64,000 bases of DNA from Terebella lapidaria (GCA_949152475.1 OX424568.1:25581667-25645666), one strand, 5' to 3'; positions 1-11,742 are shown, numbered from the stretch's first letter. The notes: generated by a model from the letters alone, not told the origin. Program-made: numbers and translations.

Positions 1-529
1 TGTGTATATCACTGGCTAATATTTTTGAGAAACCATGCACTTACATGTATCCTCAGATAAAATTGCTGGTTGCTGGATCATGTGCAAACTATCTGGTTAG
101 GCCGAAGAAAAAGTATTATGGTTCAGCGCACGTGTCACTTGAAGCCGCGCACGTCACTCATTTTAAGAGAAAAAAAATCGCGTACTTTTGAGAGCCCATT
201 TATCTTCTTTTCTCTGAAAATTGACATCTCTACACCGATCTCAGTGAAATAATGATTGAGTCAAATGGTACCAAATGTCTCTGACTTTGCAAAATGTGAA
301 TGATTGACCAAATCGGCCATGTTCGAGTGGGTCAGTCATCAGCAGGCAATTCTAGGGAAAATGGTTAGACATGGCCCAGTTTTGACTGAGTCGGTTATCA
401 GAAGCCAATTTAGGAGTGTTGCATCACTTTTTCGAGCAGCATAATATCCAGACACACAATACTTTTTCTTTTTGGCCTTAATTAGGTCCTATTGGGTGAA
501 AAATAAACTTAATTTTTGGTAATTACCAG
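1..529. other. non-coding stretch, nothing recognised
   Basis: Only short open frames without family resemblance are present. A plausible splice acceptor ends at 529, where the transposase-like gene fragment begins. Confidence 0.5.
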
Positions 530-2725
530 GGGTATACGTGAAAGTTGCAGTACCCTTCTTGGTTTCTGCACCAAGTCAATAGGCGAGTGTGGCAGAGAGA
601 GCAGGACTCGGTGCTCAGTGATTTGTCAGATTCTGCGACTCGATGGGGGCACTGTGCCAAGTATAGCAGCTACACCAGCGTGGACCTCGACCGCAAGAAA
701 GTTGTCGACGTAGAACTTGTGAGAGTAATGGAAACAACTTTTGTTGTGGATACATGTAAGCAGTTGTAATTGTGTTGATCCTACCCGTATTTCCTTGACA
801 TATTTGTACACACGTGGAAAATGTATGTACATGTATCATTTGTGTATGCAGCTTGCGCAATACCATAGCCATAAACATATTACCAGTATTATCAATGCAC
901 TTACAGAGCCTACTGTTTGATGAGCTTCAGTAAAATGTAAATGCAGGTAAGATGGTTTCTTCACTTTTAAACCTGTTTGTTGTATTTCATTCTACTATGT
1001 GATTGGGGGCCTGAGGTTTCAAGTCAGTAAATACGCTTTACTGGCCCTCAACTTAGTGCCTTGATACTCTCAGCAGTAACGCGGACATGGAATACACAAA
1101 CTGATACATGATAAGATGGATTTCTGAAATTGATAGTTTAATTTCAAAACAACATTTTATGCATAATATTGGTCTTATTCATGCAGAGTAATGAAGTTGG
1201 GGCCACCTATCTCATTGAGTTGGAAGGCCTAAAGCGCATCAAGGCGATGCTGGAGGCCCGGGATGTTCCAGTGGTGGGTTTATTACATTTATTTGTAATT
1301 AATGGAGAAATGGCAGTTTCATCCACTACTATGATATGGCATGTTGCGAAAGGTATACTTTCTAGAGAACTATGTGATTTGGACTCAAACAATTATTGTT
1401 ACATCGCTGAATCTGGTGATAGCTTTAATAACTGTAAATATGTGATCATTATTATATTGTTATGCTATTTGTAAAAAACAATTCTGCATTGGCTATGGGC
1501 ACAATTAGCCGAGAATGAGAGAGTGAAAGTCACTACCTAAATCTCAAAACATACATGTTTTTGTCAGCTCTGCTGGAGACACTGGATTCTCTGGCCAAGA
1601 AATCCGGTATGAGCCTTGTCGCCAAGTGGGCCGGGAGCATAATAAATTACTTATACTGGGTGGCAACATCAAGTGGGGGGAATGGAAAACTGGCACTTTC
1701 GAGGTGGACCAGCCTCGGGCGTTATTGGTCAACCTCCATCACCATGACGACCCAGATTTCCGTAAGTGCCTGCACCCACGAATTGCTGCCACTGAGAGAG
1801 AACCATGGCTTCAAATTGGTACATCAACTTTATTGTCAATATAGTGTGAAAAATGCTTTGGATATCGACAAGGTGTATGAAACAAATGCTGGGAATTTTC
1901 TTACTATACTCACTGCAGATTCAGAAGATTATCAACAATTATGTAAGATCCTGGAGCTACACTACTCTGTAGAGACATCGGAGTGCAGTTTTGGAAGGGT
2001 TCCACAATGTGCTGAGCCACTTCGCATCCAAGATGCACCATTTTGGTTACCAAGCCATGAAGTCCAGGTAAGTTCAAGACCTTAGTTTAGATGAGATATC
2101 GTACATAATATACATGCACTTACTTTCTGGTTTCAGTTTCTTAAAGTGATGTTGGCAGGAAAACTATTTTTTCCAAATCAATTACATATATGCCTGTGGT
2201 CTCAGAATAATAGGTTGCAAAACGAACTTTGCTTGATCAAATGGATAAATCAAGCATTTGACAGTACTAGCAGCCGCTTTTTTTTGTTTTGTGCGCCACT
2301 CAGAGTTACCTCTGACTTAACCTAGTTCACGCTCGATTGGCTCGAACATACACGAGTAAGCTGGAATCGCACTGCGTCACGGTATACAAAGCACCGAGAA
2401 TGGCGGTAATGTAAACAAACTCAAAATATCTCCACCAGAAACTCGCAACGAAATCTATTAGAAAGGGGCGTCTGTTTGGGCATACAAGTGCAGATAAATA
2501 ACTGTTATGTTTCCTTCGTTCGATCAGAAAGATATGGAAAAATCCATAACTTGCTGCCAATATCACTTTAAATTTTAATAATAAAATTTCAGACTGCAGC
2601 TAGCAGCACTCCATATGAACCACAATTCGGACATGAGACAGGCAACAAGGAAGACATCCTGGAATTTGCGATGCGATATCCCAAGTTCAGGAAAGTGTCA
2701 AGGAACATGACAGAGGCTTCATATG
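530..2725 (+). pseudogene. decayed multi-exon transposase-like gene
   Basis: Several exons resemble a metazoan transposase-like family I recall as Kolobok/THAP-related; that superfamily assignment is tentative. Exon 530-724 reads GHCAKYSSYTSVDLDRKK followed by VVDVELVR and ends at a GTAATG donor. Exon 1187-1273 reads SNEVGATYLIELEGLKR between AG and GTGGGT. A damaged block near 1325-1352 holds IHYYDM then WHVAK, in two frames. Exon 1568-1761 carries LAKKSGMSLVAKWAGSIIN and then WTSL; its tail (HHHDDPDFRKCLHP) lies in another frame. A block ending at the GTAAGT donor at 2067 precedes exon 2593-2725, which has LEFAMRYPKFRKVSR. Frameshifts near 640, 1340 and 1720 mark it as a fossil. The conserved motif order and borders support one ancestral gene; the exact product is uncertain. 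Confidence 0.6.
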
Positions 2726-3184
2726 GTATGATGGAGTTTCATAGTTTATCAGATTATCGGACCTAAGGTCACGATGTTTCTTCAATGTGTACACTTTCAA
2801 AGGGCATTTGAGGGAGAATATTTTCTACGATGTTAAGTTTAGGAGGATCTCAAATCCAGATTAACTTAATCTCATTCTCATTACCACAGGAAATGATTTA
2901 GTTTTGCTTGTTCTCATTTTCATCCATGATATTGGTATGTTTGTTACATTAATGTTCAGAGTGTATATCGTGATCTCCTAAAATATTGTATATCCACATC
3001 AAAATGTATCCAAACCTAATGAACCCTATTTTGTAGAGTGCCCATGTGCGAAGGTATTTTCATTATTTATGGTTATTAAATGGTCTCATATGAATGTATA
3101 AATGTACATGGTAATATGTAGTGTTATCTTATTTGTGCCTGTGTGGTTTGTTGTTTGTTACCTTTGCTATAAGCCATGCTGCAG

Positions 3185-3266
3185 TGAACCGACTAGTCAG
3201 GAATACCATCTTCAACATATTAGTGACATGCCTCTTCTGCCGACTCGCAACCCTATGCAACACCAC
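3185..3266 (+). CDS. possible internal exon, unknown protein
   Basis: Open 82-bp segment with an AG acceptor at 3183-3184 and a GTGAGG donor at 3267. It encodes EPTSQEYHLQHISDMPLLPT and a few more residues. No family recognised. It could belong to the transposase-like gene upstream or to the terminal exon at 3723. Confidence 0.35.
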
Positions 3267-3722
3267 GTGAGGTTGCAATGTCTCTAGTGAATCGGTACAG
3301 TGCGTTGAGAGACCCTCAACACCTGAACTCTGCCAAGCCATGGGGAAGTTAAACCAGTTTTTCATTCTTTCTGGCAGCCCTCGGAGTGATCCGGGGCTAT
3401 GATGCACTCAAGATTGTGTGCAACGAAGCTGCCTTGGATTCACCAGACTGACCTCTGTGACTTGAGAAAATACACTGCAACAATGACTCAGGTTAATATC
3501 AATTTCATATTGTAAATGTTACCCCCTGCCATAGCAACTTTTATTCCACACAGTGGACATATTTTTCTCGTGGCCGAAATATCATGTATTTTTGCAAATA
3601 TTGATCACTATTTTGATCTTATCCATAAATTGAAAGCCTACGGGCACTTGTGCACATAATCAGGTCAAGTTTCATTTGGTGCGTAGATTGCAGTCTAATT
3701 AATCAATATCATTTTCCAATAG

Positions 3723-3907
3723 GTTCTCTCCTTGGACGCCCATCAATTGGTATGGCTCTGTCGCCATCTAGGTCACTCGAGGGAGTACACGAAGCCCACT
3801 TCACGGCCACATCAGGACTCATCGAACAGGTGGAAATTGCTAAAATGATGATGATCCAGCAACGGAACTTGGTGGGACAATACGCTGGAAAGACGTTAAA
3901 GCTATAA
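3723..3907 (+). CDS. possible terminal exon, unknown protein
   Basis: Follows a TAG acceptor after a T-rich tract and stays open to a TAA stop. The encoded tail includes SLEGVHEAHFTATSGLIEQ and ends in QYAGKTLKL. Its composition looks coding (mixed polarity, no low complexity). No known domain is recognised. It is probably the last exon of a gene whose other exons are scattered or decayed upstream. Confidence 0.4.
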
Positions 3908-5103
3908 TCACTTTTAGAATTGACAAAATTTATTCATTCTGCGGTAGCTTTATTTTGTCTATAGAATGAGATAACGTACAAATTTGGGTCTGAAAATGTG
4001 TATTGCGTGCCTAAATTGAGTTGTCAAATCAAGATTCAAATCTTTTTTTTCCTCAAAGCGGCCCGCCTTGCGAGCGATTTCTACACACAGTCTCGTGACG
4101 TCATTGGTATTTGCGTAGCTACTGTGGCAACCGGCAATGTAGGCAGGCCGATCATTCTCTATCAACTGTTTTCATGCACGATTAACGGCAATTTTCTGAG
4201 TATCTGTTGTCGAACTGTGCCTATTTCCTATATATTCCTGACTCTCTCGAGATGTAGTTTCAAATTTGCGTGACAATCAATATAGCTAAATTTGGCTGAT
4301 TTTAAAATTGATTCCAACTTTAAGAGAAATCCAGTTAGAAGGTCGGCTCATGTGAATGTTTGAAGGTGCGGGCTCATGTTCAATTTAAGACAATGTTATT
4401 ATGACTTCTCAAGTGAGAGACTGCCACCAGAGACGGCTGAAGCTGTGAGAGACACATCAACGTCTGCAGGTTTGAAATCTGTAGTGAGAATTATTACATG
4501 GTTTGATGAAATTTAGCATCCATGTTCAAAATTGAGAAAAAGTTATGTATGTTTTAGACGTGACTGTGAAATGCAAATACAGTTGTAGGGGAGAGCTGGT
4601 GTGAGCCAAAGCCAGAAGCCCTCTGGCAAATACTAAACTCTGAAGTACGTAAGTAATAATTTCAAAACCAACCAGATTATCACATGCAGCTAACTTTACA
4701 TGCATTTTACCATTGAGAAGGTCAACAGCATCTTGACAAACCATGAACAATATAATACTGTTCAATGAATCAATCTCAAAAGACCTAAACCAGACCAGTT
4801 TAACTGCATGGTACGAAATGGGACATTTGTACAATAAATTTGTGATAGTTTGTAGTAAAATTAAATGTAGTCTGTTATTTTACCAGTTTATTTCCAACAG
4901 AAACAATATGGAGATAGAGAACTTTCAATGATATAGTGTTCCCGTTGATCTTGTATGAAGACAATGCTAATTGTTTCAGGAAAAGGCAACCGATTAATGT
5001 CGTATCTGATACCCATAGACTACATTGCAACCACAAACACCCTTTGTGACAAAAAACCGTCAGAAATGACCTCGGTATCGACGAAACTAATACCTATATG
5101 TAA
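3908..5103. other. non-coding stretch
   Basis: No gene recognised. A short open segment at about 4401-4470 ends at a GTTTGA donor and could be an exon remnant, but it is too short to judge. Confidence 0.4.
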
Positions 5104-5408
5104 GTAAGTATCAATCTATTACCACCAATACATTAAGATTTTGATGATGCCAATAACAAAAGTAAAATACGACATTTTGCAATAGAAACAAAGCCCGACC
5201 AAATAGTTTATCCAAAGACACACCGGCGTCATCAGGGGCAGACAATGTGTTAAATGTAGTTGTTTCTACTGTACACCTGATGGAATTAGTATACAACTGC
5301 CCAACAACCTAAGAAAATAATTGAGAAATCCGAAACAAACCCCATGGAACAGACATATCACAAGTACATAAGTACCTAATGACAAGCCAGAAGGCTTCTG
5401 AGTTGATG
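5104..5408 (-). repeat. repeat A, near full length, first unit of a tandem pair
   Basis: About 305 bp, beginning in the plus direction with GTAAGTATCAATC and ending at GAGTTGAT. On the minus strand it is open from TVETTTFNTLSAPDDAG to LVVID and a stop about 12 bp from the conserved end. A 59-bp linker separates it from a second unit at 5468 (period 364). The same unit-linker-unit layout recurs at 13799-14469. Confidence 0.8.
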
Positions 5409-5467
5409 GTATCCTCCGGGACAGATTCAACGTCCACCAGCAGTGACACCGACTCAGTGATATGAAT

Positions 5468-5700
5468 GTAAGTATCAATCTATTACCACCAATACATTAA
5501 GATTTTGATGATGCCAATAACAAACATAAAATACGACAATTTGAAATAGAAACAAAGCCCGAACAAACAGTATGACGCCAGTGTGTCTTTGGATAAACTA
5601 TTTGGTCAGGCTTTGTTTCTATTGCAAATTTTTGTATTTTGCGTTTGAAATTGGCATCATCAAAATCTACTGTATTTGTGGTAATAGATTGATACCTACA
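5468..5700. repeat. repeat A foldback (two inverted half copies)
   Basis: The left arm (5468-5570) starts with GTAAGTATCAATC. The right arm (about 5574-5700) is its reverse complement and ends in GGTAATAGATTGATACC. The arms meet within a few bases, so the single strand could fold into a long hairpin. The right arm reaches further into the element (TGACGCCAGTGTGTC) than the left. Confidence 0.75.
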
Positions 5701-6346
5701 TTGTGTTATCGGTTGTTTGTTTTTTGTTGTTGCGGAGATACACTTTAAGCTACAGCTTCTAGCATTCTCCCCTTCAACATTCTTTTTATTGTCAGTGTGT
5801 ATATCCTAGAAAGTCCGTTTCGAAGACAGTCCAGGTAGAGTATTGGTAACAATAATGAAATTTGCTATGTTACATTTTAAGGTACGCACAACAACAAAAA
5901 ATTCATATTGAATCCTGAAATATAGTCAATACAGTTGACCAAAACAAAGGACTTGAAGACTATGGACCGGAACTCGAGACCAAGGTAGTCAATATGCGAC
6001 TGTTAAAACAGCAGGAAAATAATGACATATTGTTTTTCAATAGAAATAACCCAAAACTAGCAATGTCGTTAAACATTCCATCAAATCAATCAGTTACAAC
6101 CTTAGTATTTTTTTTTCCTTTCATTAAAAGAAGAAAAGTTGGAAACACTGCTGCAGTTTGAGCCGCCCCCCCGTCAAACCCAAACAAGGTGTTCCCTATC
6201 ATGTAGGTGGAGAGGTGCTGGATGCCAGGAACTAGAAGTTTCAGGAACTAGAAGTCTGCGTTACACAATCTCTTATGGAAAGTGGAATACTTAATGCCAC
6301 TCTCCTAAACTGTTTTTTCTCGTAGTGTATTTTATCTCAACCCGTC
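5701..6346. other. non-coding stretch
   Basis: No coding signal or recognised repeat beyond the end of the repeat A foldback. Confidence 0.4.
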
Positions 6347-6350
6347 TTAA

Positions 6351-6767
6351 GGTAGTTCGCTCCAAACAGTGAGGGGAGGGGGTCAAGGAGTTTTCTAAAA
6401 TAAATAACTGTGTCAGCATAATCTAGAGCTTCGAAATGATATATGTTATAGAGTAACTGTTCAGCATCCTATAACTGAAAAGAAAATAGGGGGTCACCGT
6501 ATCCGTTCTCATGGAAAACACGATGCAAGATGTGAATATGAACGAAAAAATGTGCAAAAAGGCCAGAATTTATGTCATTTTAGGTAAATATGTGTGATTT
6601 TGATCGAATATGTAGAAGAAACGAGCACGGTGACCCCCTATTTTCTTTTCAGTATTAGGATGCTGATCATTTACTCTATAAAATAATGTCATTTTGAAGA
6701 GATAATATTCAAGAAATTACTTTTAAATTTTGACTCTCCGTTACCTCCATGTTTGTAGCGGACTACG
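6351..6767. mobile_element. 417-bp MITE with TTAA target duplication
   Basis: TTAA flanks both ends (6347-6350 and 6768-6771). The left end GGTAGTTCGCTCC pairs with the right end GTAGCGGACTAC. A second inverted block inside (AAAATAGGGGGTCACCGT near 6485 against ACGGTGACCCCCTATTTT near 6628) makes most of the element foldback. TTAA duplications are typical of Kolobok and piggyBac families; no transposase is encoded. Confidence 0.7.
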
Positions 6768-6883
6768 TTAATCTTCAGAATACCCGGATGGACGCCATTG
6801 ACAGTACCGTTGTAACCAGAACCAAGGGATTCATATCCTGGGTCTACAGTGTAAATTTATAACTAGACTTTGGACTAGACAGG

Positions 6884-7093
6884 ATGGCAGCTTCCACCAT
6901 GTCCATCGAAGCCCCAAAAGGATTTACCAGGCTTTTTCTTGTTGAAAATTACACCGAAAAAAATCGGGTGATGAATTTTTATCAGAAAATCCTTTTGGAC
7001 GACACGAACCAGGTTAAAACCCTCTTCTGCAACATTCAGGAAGCCAAGTCCAATGACGCCAGCGCGGTCATCCTTCAGTTACAGACTGGTTAG
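6884..7093 (+). CDS. small ORF, unknown
   Basis: Encodes 69 residues starting MAASTMSIEAPKGFTRLFLV. The block before it (about 6808-6850, including CATATCCTGGGTCTACAGTG) is closely matched at 61410-61455, upstream of the THAP-like gene. That suggests a shared promoter-proximal or repeat segment. No domain recognised. Confidence 0.3.
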   Translation: MAASTMSIEAPKGFTRLFLVENYTEKNRVMNFYQKILLDDTNQVKTLFCNIQEAKSNDASAVILQLQTG

Positions 7094-7097
7094 TTTT

Positions 7098-7340
7098 TTC
7101 GGCATAACACATGCCATCGTTAGCCAAGAGACAGTACGAACCACGGCTAACACCAAGGTAAGGAGTACCTCCTCTACTTTTTCAGGAGGAGCCTATCTGT
7201 TTTCACTTCTTCTTTTTTCTGGATCTACTGAAGAATGGCATCCAAAGCAGGACCGAGTTCGGGAAGCACGTGTGGATACAAAAAAAAACTCAAAATGTTA
7301 ATATAAACAAATCCGAAAGAAAGACCGGGCACAGTCAAGA
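7098..7340 (+). mobile_element. LINE fragment (3' part of the RT ORF)
   Basis: Nucleotide-similar to 51925-52090, the end of the LINE reverse transcriptase fragment at 51249. Shared landmarks are the GTTAGCCAAGAGACAGTACG block, the AGTACCTCCTCTACTTTTTC block and ATCCGAAAGAAAGACCGGG. The two copies differ by small indels. It is a truncated LINE scrap with no catalytic motifs. Confidence 0.6.
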
Positions 7341-7369
7341 GATTCGACGCTATCACTGAAAGAAATAAA

Positions 7370-7621
7370 ATGTGTTCAGTAATGATGTCAACAGATGCAA
7401 GAGGCGACAAATATGTTACCATCAACAACTTAACCGTGGAAGGGTTCGACTGGAACTTGACGGAAATAAAACAAGCATTACCTCAAAATGAATGCCAAAT
7501 CACAGGTGAACCATGCCCTAGACTTACCGGGCCTAGACCTAGCATCTTTCAATCACGACTCGTGACTGCACACGGAATTTACGCTCAATATTTACGCGGT
7601 GTGTCTGTTGAGGAGTTTTAA
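7370..7621 (+). CDS. ORF, unknown
   Basis: 83 residues including DKYVTINNLTVEGFDWNL and a C/P-rich middle, ending in a TAA stop before a low-complexity tract. No family recognised. It lies just after a LINE scrap and could be a repeat-derived exon. Confidence 0.25.
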   Translation: MCSVMMSTDARGDKYVTINNLTVEGFDWNLTEIKQALPQNECQITGEPCPRLTGPRPSIFQSRLVTAHGIYAQYLRGVSVEEF

Positions 7622-7679
7622 GTTCAGACAAATATATAATAAGACTCTTTGCAGGCATAAGGCCAGCTCAAATATACTA

Positions 7680-7935
7680 GTATATATCAATACACGTATT
7701 TAATATTTTTTTTTGTGTATTTAAGATTTTCAATAATAATATTTTTAATAATAAATTATTAAGTACGCATACAAAATATTAAATATGCGTAATAGATGAT
7801 TAAATATGCATATACAGATTCAATACGCATATATAATATAAAAACCACAAAATAAATGATTGAATACGCATATTTAATATCAAATACGCAAAAAAAATAT
7901 TAAATACTTTTAACAAATGATTAATATAATTTCTT
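7680..7935. repeat. AT-rich degenerate minisatellite
   Basis: Imperfect units of about 20-30 bp around TTAAATACGCATAT, very AT-rich. It is followed to about 8050 by several TTCTACCAG repeats. Confidence 0.6.
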
Positions 7936-8126
7936 ACAAATTATACCAAATTCCGTATAACTTCTACCAGTTTTTATTCGGTACAACTTTTGGGCCCAAA
8001 AGTTCTACCAGATTCCCCAAAGTTCTACTGTTTGATGTTCTACCAGATACATGTTTAAGAAACGCGCTTATGTATAATTATGGAATATATAATTTCATGG
8101 CACTTAATACCATCTTATTCATATAA

Positions 8127-10685
8127 TGAACCAGAAATGGCAAAACAAAATGCGGAGGTTACGCAAAGACATAGAAGCTGGGATATACGACGATATTGAC
8201 GGTGAATAGTACATACTTATTTCCATACCTGTTCGTTAGTTCATGCAATAAACTTTAATGATTTAAGCAATAACTTCATGTATTTACAATTATCAAAGTT
8301 ATAATTAAAACACTAGATCTATTGATACTATTCGTCCAAAAACTGTAGAAGACTAAAAAGATGGACAGAGCAGGATCAGGAGGATGAGGATCGTGATGGT
8401 GACAGATATGGCGAGAGAGGTAAACATAATCCTACCATAAGTTTTACGATATTATTATGTACATAATGTTATACTTATTCCAGAAAAAATTACCATAGAA
8501 ATACAGAGGATAATAATACTATATATAAAATTTAATTCATAACACTGACTTTTGACACATCCAACATTACATACAGAAGTACGTGGCCAATCACTGACAC
8601 AAGAAAGATGCTCAAATTGTAGAAAGAAATGAAAGACAAATCCAGCAAAACTCAAAAGAAGAATAAGCTCTTCACTGACCTGGACAAATCGGTAAAGGAT
8701 ACCCCAGGTCAGATGTATATAATACATGTATATATATTTATTATAATAAATGTATAGAAAATATAAGATTTTGCTCCTGCATTTCAATTCATATTAAGCC
8801 CTACAAACCATTTGCTAATTAAAAAAAAACATTTCGTTAAAATTCATGTAGTATTTTAAATTTTTAGTCATCCCAATTGAAAATCTGGAGACCTTATGTT
8901 TTTTCTGCCGTTTGGTTTATAACTATTGAAAGCTTTGAGCAGTCATTCCGAATTCTCCTCAGCTTATCCATAATAGTCTGTTGCAGCCCCCTTTTGTAAA
9001 AAAGTTAGGGCGATTGATAAATCTGAAACATCTGTTTCATACTTTTTTACTTGCATGAATAAGTTTTCACCATTTGAAATTATAAGAAAAAAATTGGGGT
9101 GGCCTTTCAGGCTTTTATGTCTAGTTCTATCCCATAAACATGATAAATTCGATGTGTATAAATGTGATAACTCATTACACATCATTTTCCCCCATTTCAT
9201 TCAAGTACCGACTTATCAAGAACGGAAACAACAAGTCCGGTGGACGTAGGCACGGTGGCTAGGCGTTACGCGTTATTCAGGGAGTGCCGCGTAAAATCAT
9301 GAGTATTACGCGTTATTCGTGAGGGAAATGGCAGCCTCTGGTTGACCCCTAGCAGGAAATACATACAATTTCGCTAATTTTACCGTTTTGAAATGTCAGA
9401 TTTGGGATTGCACGGAACATTGCACATATTCCTGGTTGTTGTTGAGAGTTTAAATTAAATAAATAAGCCAGCGTAACGATACCTTCGGCTGCAATATCTG
9501 CCAATTTTGCTTCGACAGCCGCTCTCCTCGGTTTTGGGGTTGAAAAATGTTATATATCGGCATTATTTTAAATAGAATGAGAGGTCTATGATATTGATAG
9601 TATGGGCTTCACATGTGCCTGTCTTCAAATGTTTCACAATGGTCGCAATCGCCACGAATCTAGGTTGAATGTGTTATTTGTTTATTTGCTATACTTTACG
9701 CGATTTGTGTGAGGTCACTACGCGTATGTGCATGAGTAAATATTTTGTTCAGATTGGAATATTTCTTTTTTTAATGCGAATTTTTCTTCAGTTTTCACTG
9801 CTCAATTGATGGGAAAAATTCAAATTCAAGGGATAATGTTTTCACTTGGTGAGCTTTTGTGTAAAAGACACGAAAAGCTCTTCGTTTTGTCAATTTCAGA
9901 TTTGTGAAGATTGTGAGGAACATATGGAGGATAATGATAAATGAGAAGTATCGTCAGTACTTGGAACATGTGCAGCCTCAAATCATACTTTAAAAATATC
10001 TATGTATGCATTGCCACCTCTACCATCCCCGACAACGCTCACATGTTTCCTCATGCTGTAACGCGTGTGTAGATTTTCTCCCTCAGGCTGATACGCGTAA
10101 ACCATAATAAGCTTCTCATTTCATAGAATACTCGATTAAAACAACTGATTGCATGGTGTAACAATAAAGAAAGACTTCTGCGAGCATTCCAAGATTTACC
10201 AACATGCACTTCGTTGGTTTCAATTGTTAGCCGATGATATTTCACAAACGAGTCGCAAGCGTGCGGGTGTTGTCATGAACTGTGTGTCCATTTTCGTGAA
10301 TATGACGATGTATGCAAGTAATTCATAGTATCATACGTGATGTTTGCTCATTGGGATGTTCCGTGGAAACAAAATTTTAGGAAGAAAATGAACTTTTTCA
10401 CGAAATCACCTCATTTGAAGTGGGGACTCATGTCGTTTCCTGTGCAATTTCCTCACGAATAACGCGTAATACTCACGATTTTACGCGGTACTCCCTGAGT
10501 AACGCGTAACGCCTAGCCACCGTGGTAGGGGCAAATTTGTGTTCATGGAGGAGATGAATGCTATCTATCCTGACCGGCTATACGTAACACAAAGTGTTAC
10601 CATTGCCAATCAGGATGGCGTAGTGACTGCCTCCTCTATCAATGTTTTGCCTCTGCTGTTCATATGTTATGCATGTGTAACATAA
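8127..10685 (+). pseudogene. Myb/SANT-like DNA-binding gene, interrupted by a TIR element
   Basis: Candidate exons: 8127-8201 (MNQKWQNKMRRLRKDIEAGI), about 8359-8419 (EQDQEDEDRDGDRYGER, donor GTAAAC), 8577-8691 and 9206-9250 continued at 10530. Exon 8577-8691 is the clearest. WPITDTRKMLKL, a stop, then KEMKDKSSKTQKKNKLF fits the Myb/SANT-like fold common in Harbinger accessory proteins and host relatives. The last exon reads YRLIKNGNNKSGGRRGK, then after the inserted element FVFMEEMNAIYPDRLY. This matches the second half of that domain, which usually runs lysine-rich, SGRG, then F-x-E-x-M-D. An AATAAA-like signal lies near 10757. The in-frame stop and the insertion indicate a dead copy. Confidence 0.6.
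9251..10524. mobile_element. 1.27-kb TIR DNA element inserted in the Myb/SANT exon
   Basis: Terminal inverted repeats of about 78 bp with only a few mismatches begin CACGGTGGCTAGGCGTTACG at both ends. A 5-bp target duplication GTAGG lies at 9246-9250 and 10525-10529. Removing the element plus one duplication restores the exon frame, which confirms the borders. Subterminal ACGCGTTATT motifs recur. No transposase ORF was found, so it is non-autonomous. The superfamily is unassigned because 5-bp duplications with this terminus do not match a family I can name. Confidence 0.85.
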
Positions 10686-11742
10686 GTTGTATCGATTGAT
10701 AATCGCTTGTCATCTTATACCAAACACACTGTGTATTGTATGTAATTGTCGTCACAATAAAGTAATAAATAGAGCAGGTTATTTGTAACATTTTTGAGAG
10801 AAAAAAAGTCCAAGTTACCAGATCCAGACAGAAATAGGGATGTAATCACTTGTGTACCAACGAGGACGATAATGATGAGTAAGGGGATTGATATACCAGT
10901 AATGTGTCCTTGTGTTATTTGTAATTGAACGAAACTTATTTATAAAATGCCATAATGATATTGGTGAGGGTTAGTGTTGGAGCACGCACGTACGCCTGAG
11001 CCAGCCCAATCTAGTGCAACACTATACACATATCGTTTTGGGTAGAATACCTGATGCATGCACAAGCAATCAAGTGATATATTAAGATGTGTGGTAGATG
11101 TAATCTAACTTTCATGACCAGAATGTAGAAGTAATAACATCTCTTATTTTGATTAAATTCATGATGAACATTGAGGTAAAGTTTGCGTGTGGATTATTCA
11201 TCAGGTATGTGATGTTTGTCCCAAAAGACATCTTGCTGTGGCGCTGGTTGTGCCTGCAGATGACAACTATGTGTTTCATTCAGTGAGCACAGTCTTGTGT
11301 GGTGACATCTGACATTCCGTGAGGTCGAGATTGTTGTCTGTGCAAGCAGGTGCTAGGGCCTCATGGACTTTGTGAAGTTTGTATGTATACAAATCGAAAC
11401 ATTAAAATTTCTTTGTTTGTATCTTTTAATGCTTGTTCATTCATTGGTATTTTGGAATAGTATGCTGATTTTCTATTATGCTGATCTGGACATTGTTAAA
11501 TCAGGTGATCGGCGACTGACGGCGAGGTGATCTTGATCGCCTTTTTGAGCTAGATTCACTGAACAACTCAGACGTTGAAATCAGTATTTTGGCATGCATA
11601 AAGAGGATGTGAAAATATACATTCCAATACGTTAGTACGTAACACAGACTTTCCTAAGATTTTAACATGACACACACACTGACAATAATATGTTTATATA
11701 TTATAATACTGTTATAATCAGGTATTTATTCTTTTTGTGCAG
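10686..11742. other. non-coding stretch
   Basis: Starts with a 3'-UTR-like tract (AATAAA near 10757). No exon or repeat recognised with confidence. Confidence 0.4.

Noticed and set aside
5235-5260. CTGATGACG in repeat A (complement strand) as a hammerhead ribozyme core, i.e. a retrozyme
   Set aside because: Box 1 is present, but no GAAA box follows at a distance allowing a closing stem II. The nearest GAAAC lies on the wrong side. The 365-bp tandem layout alone is not enough.
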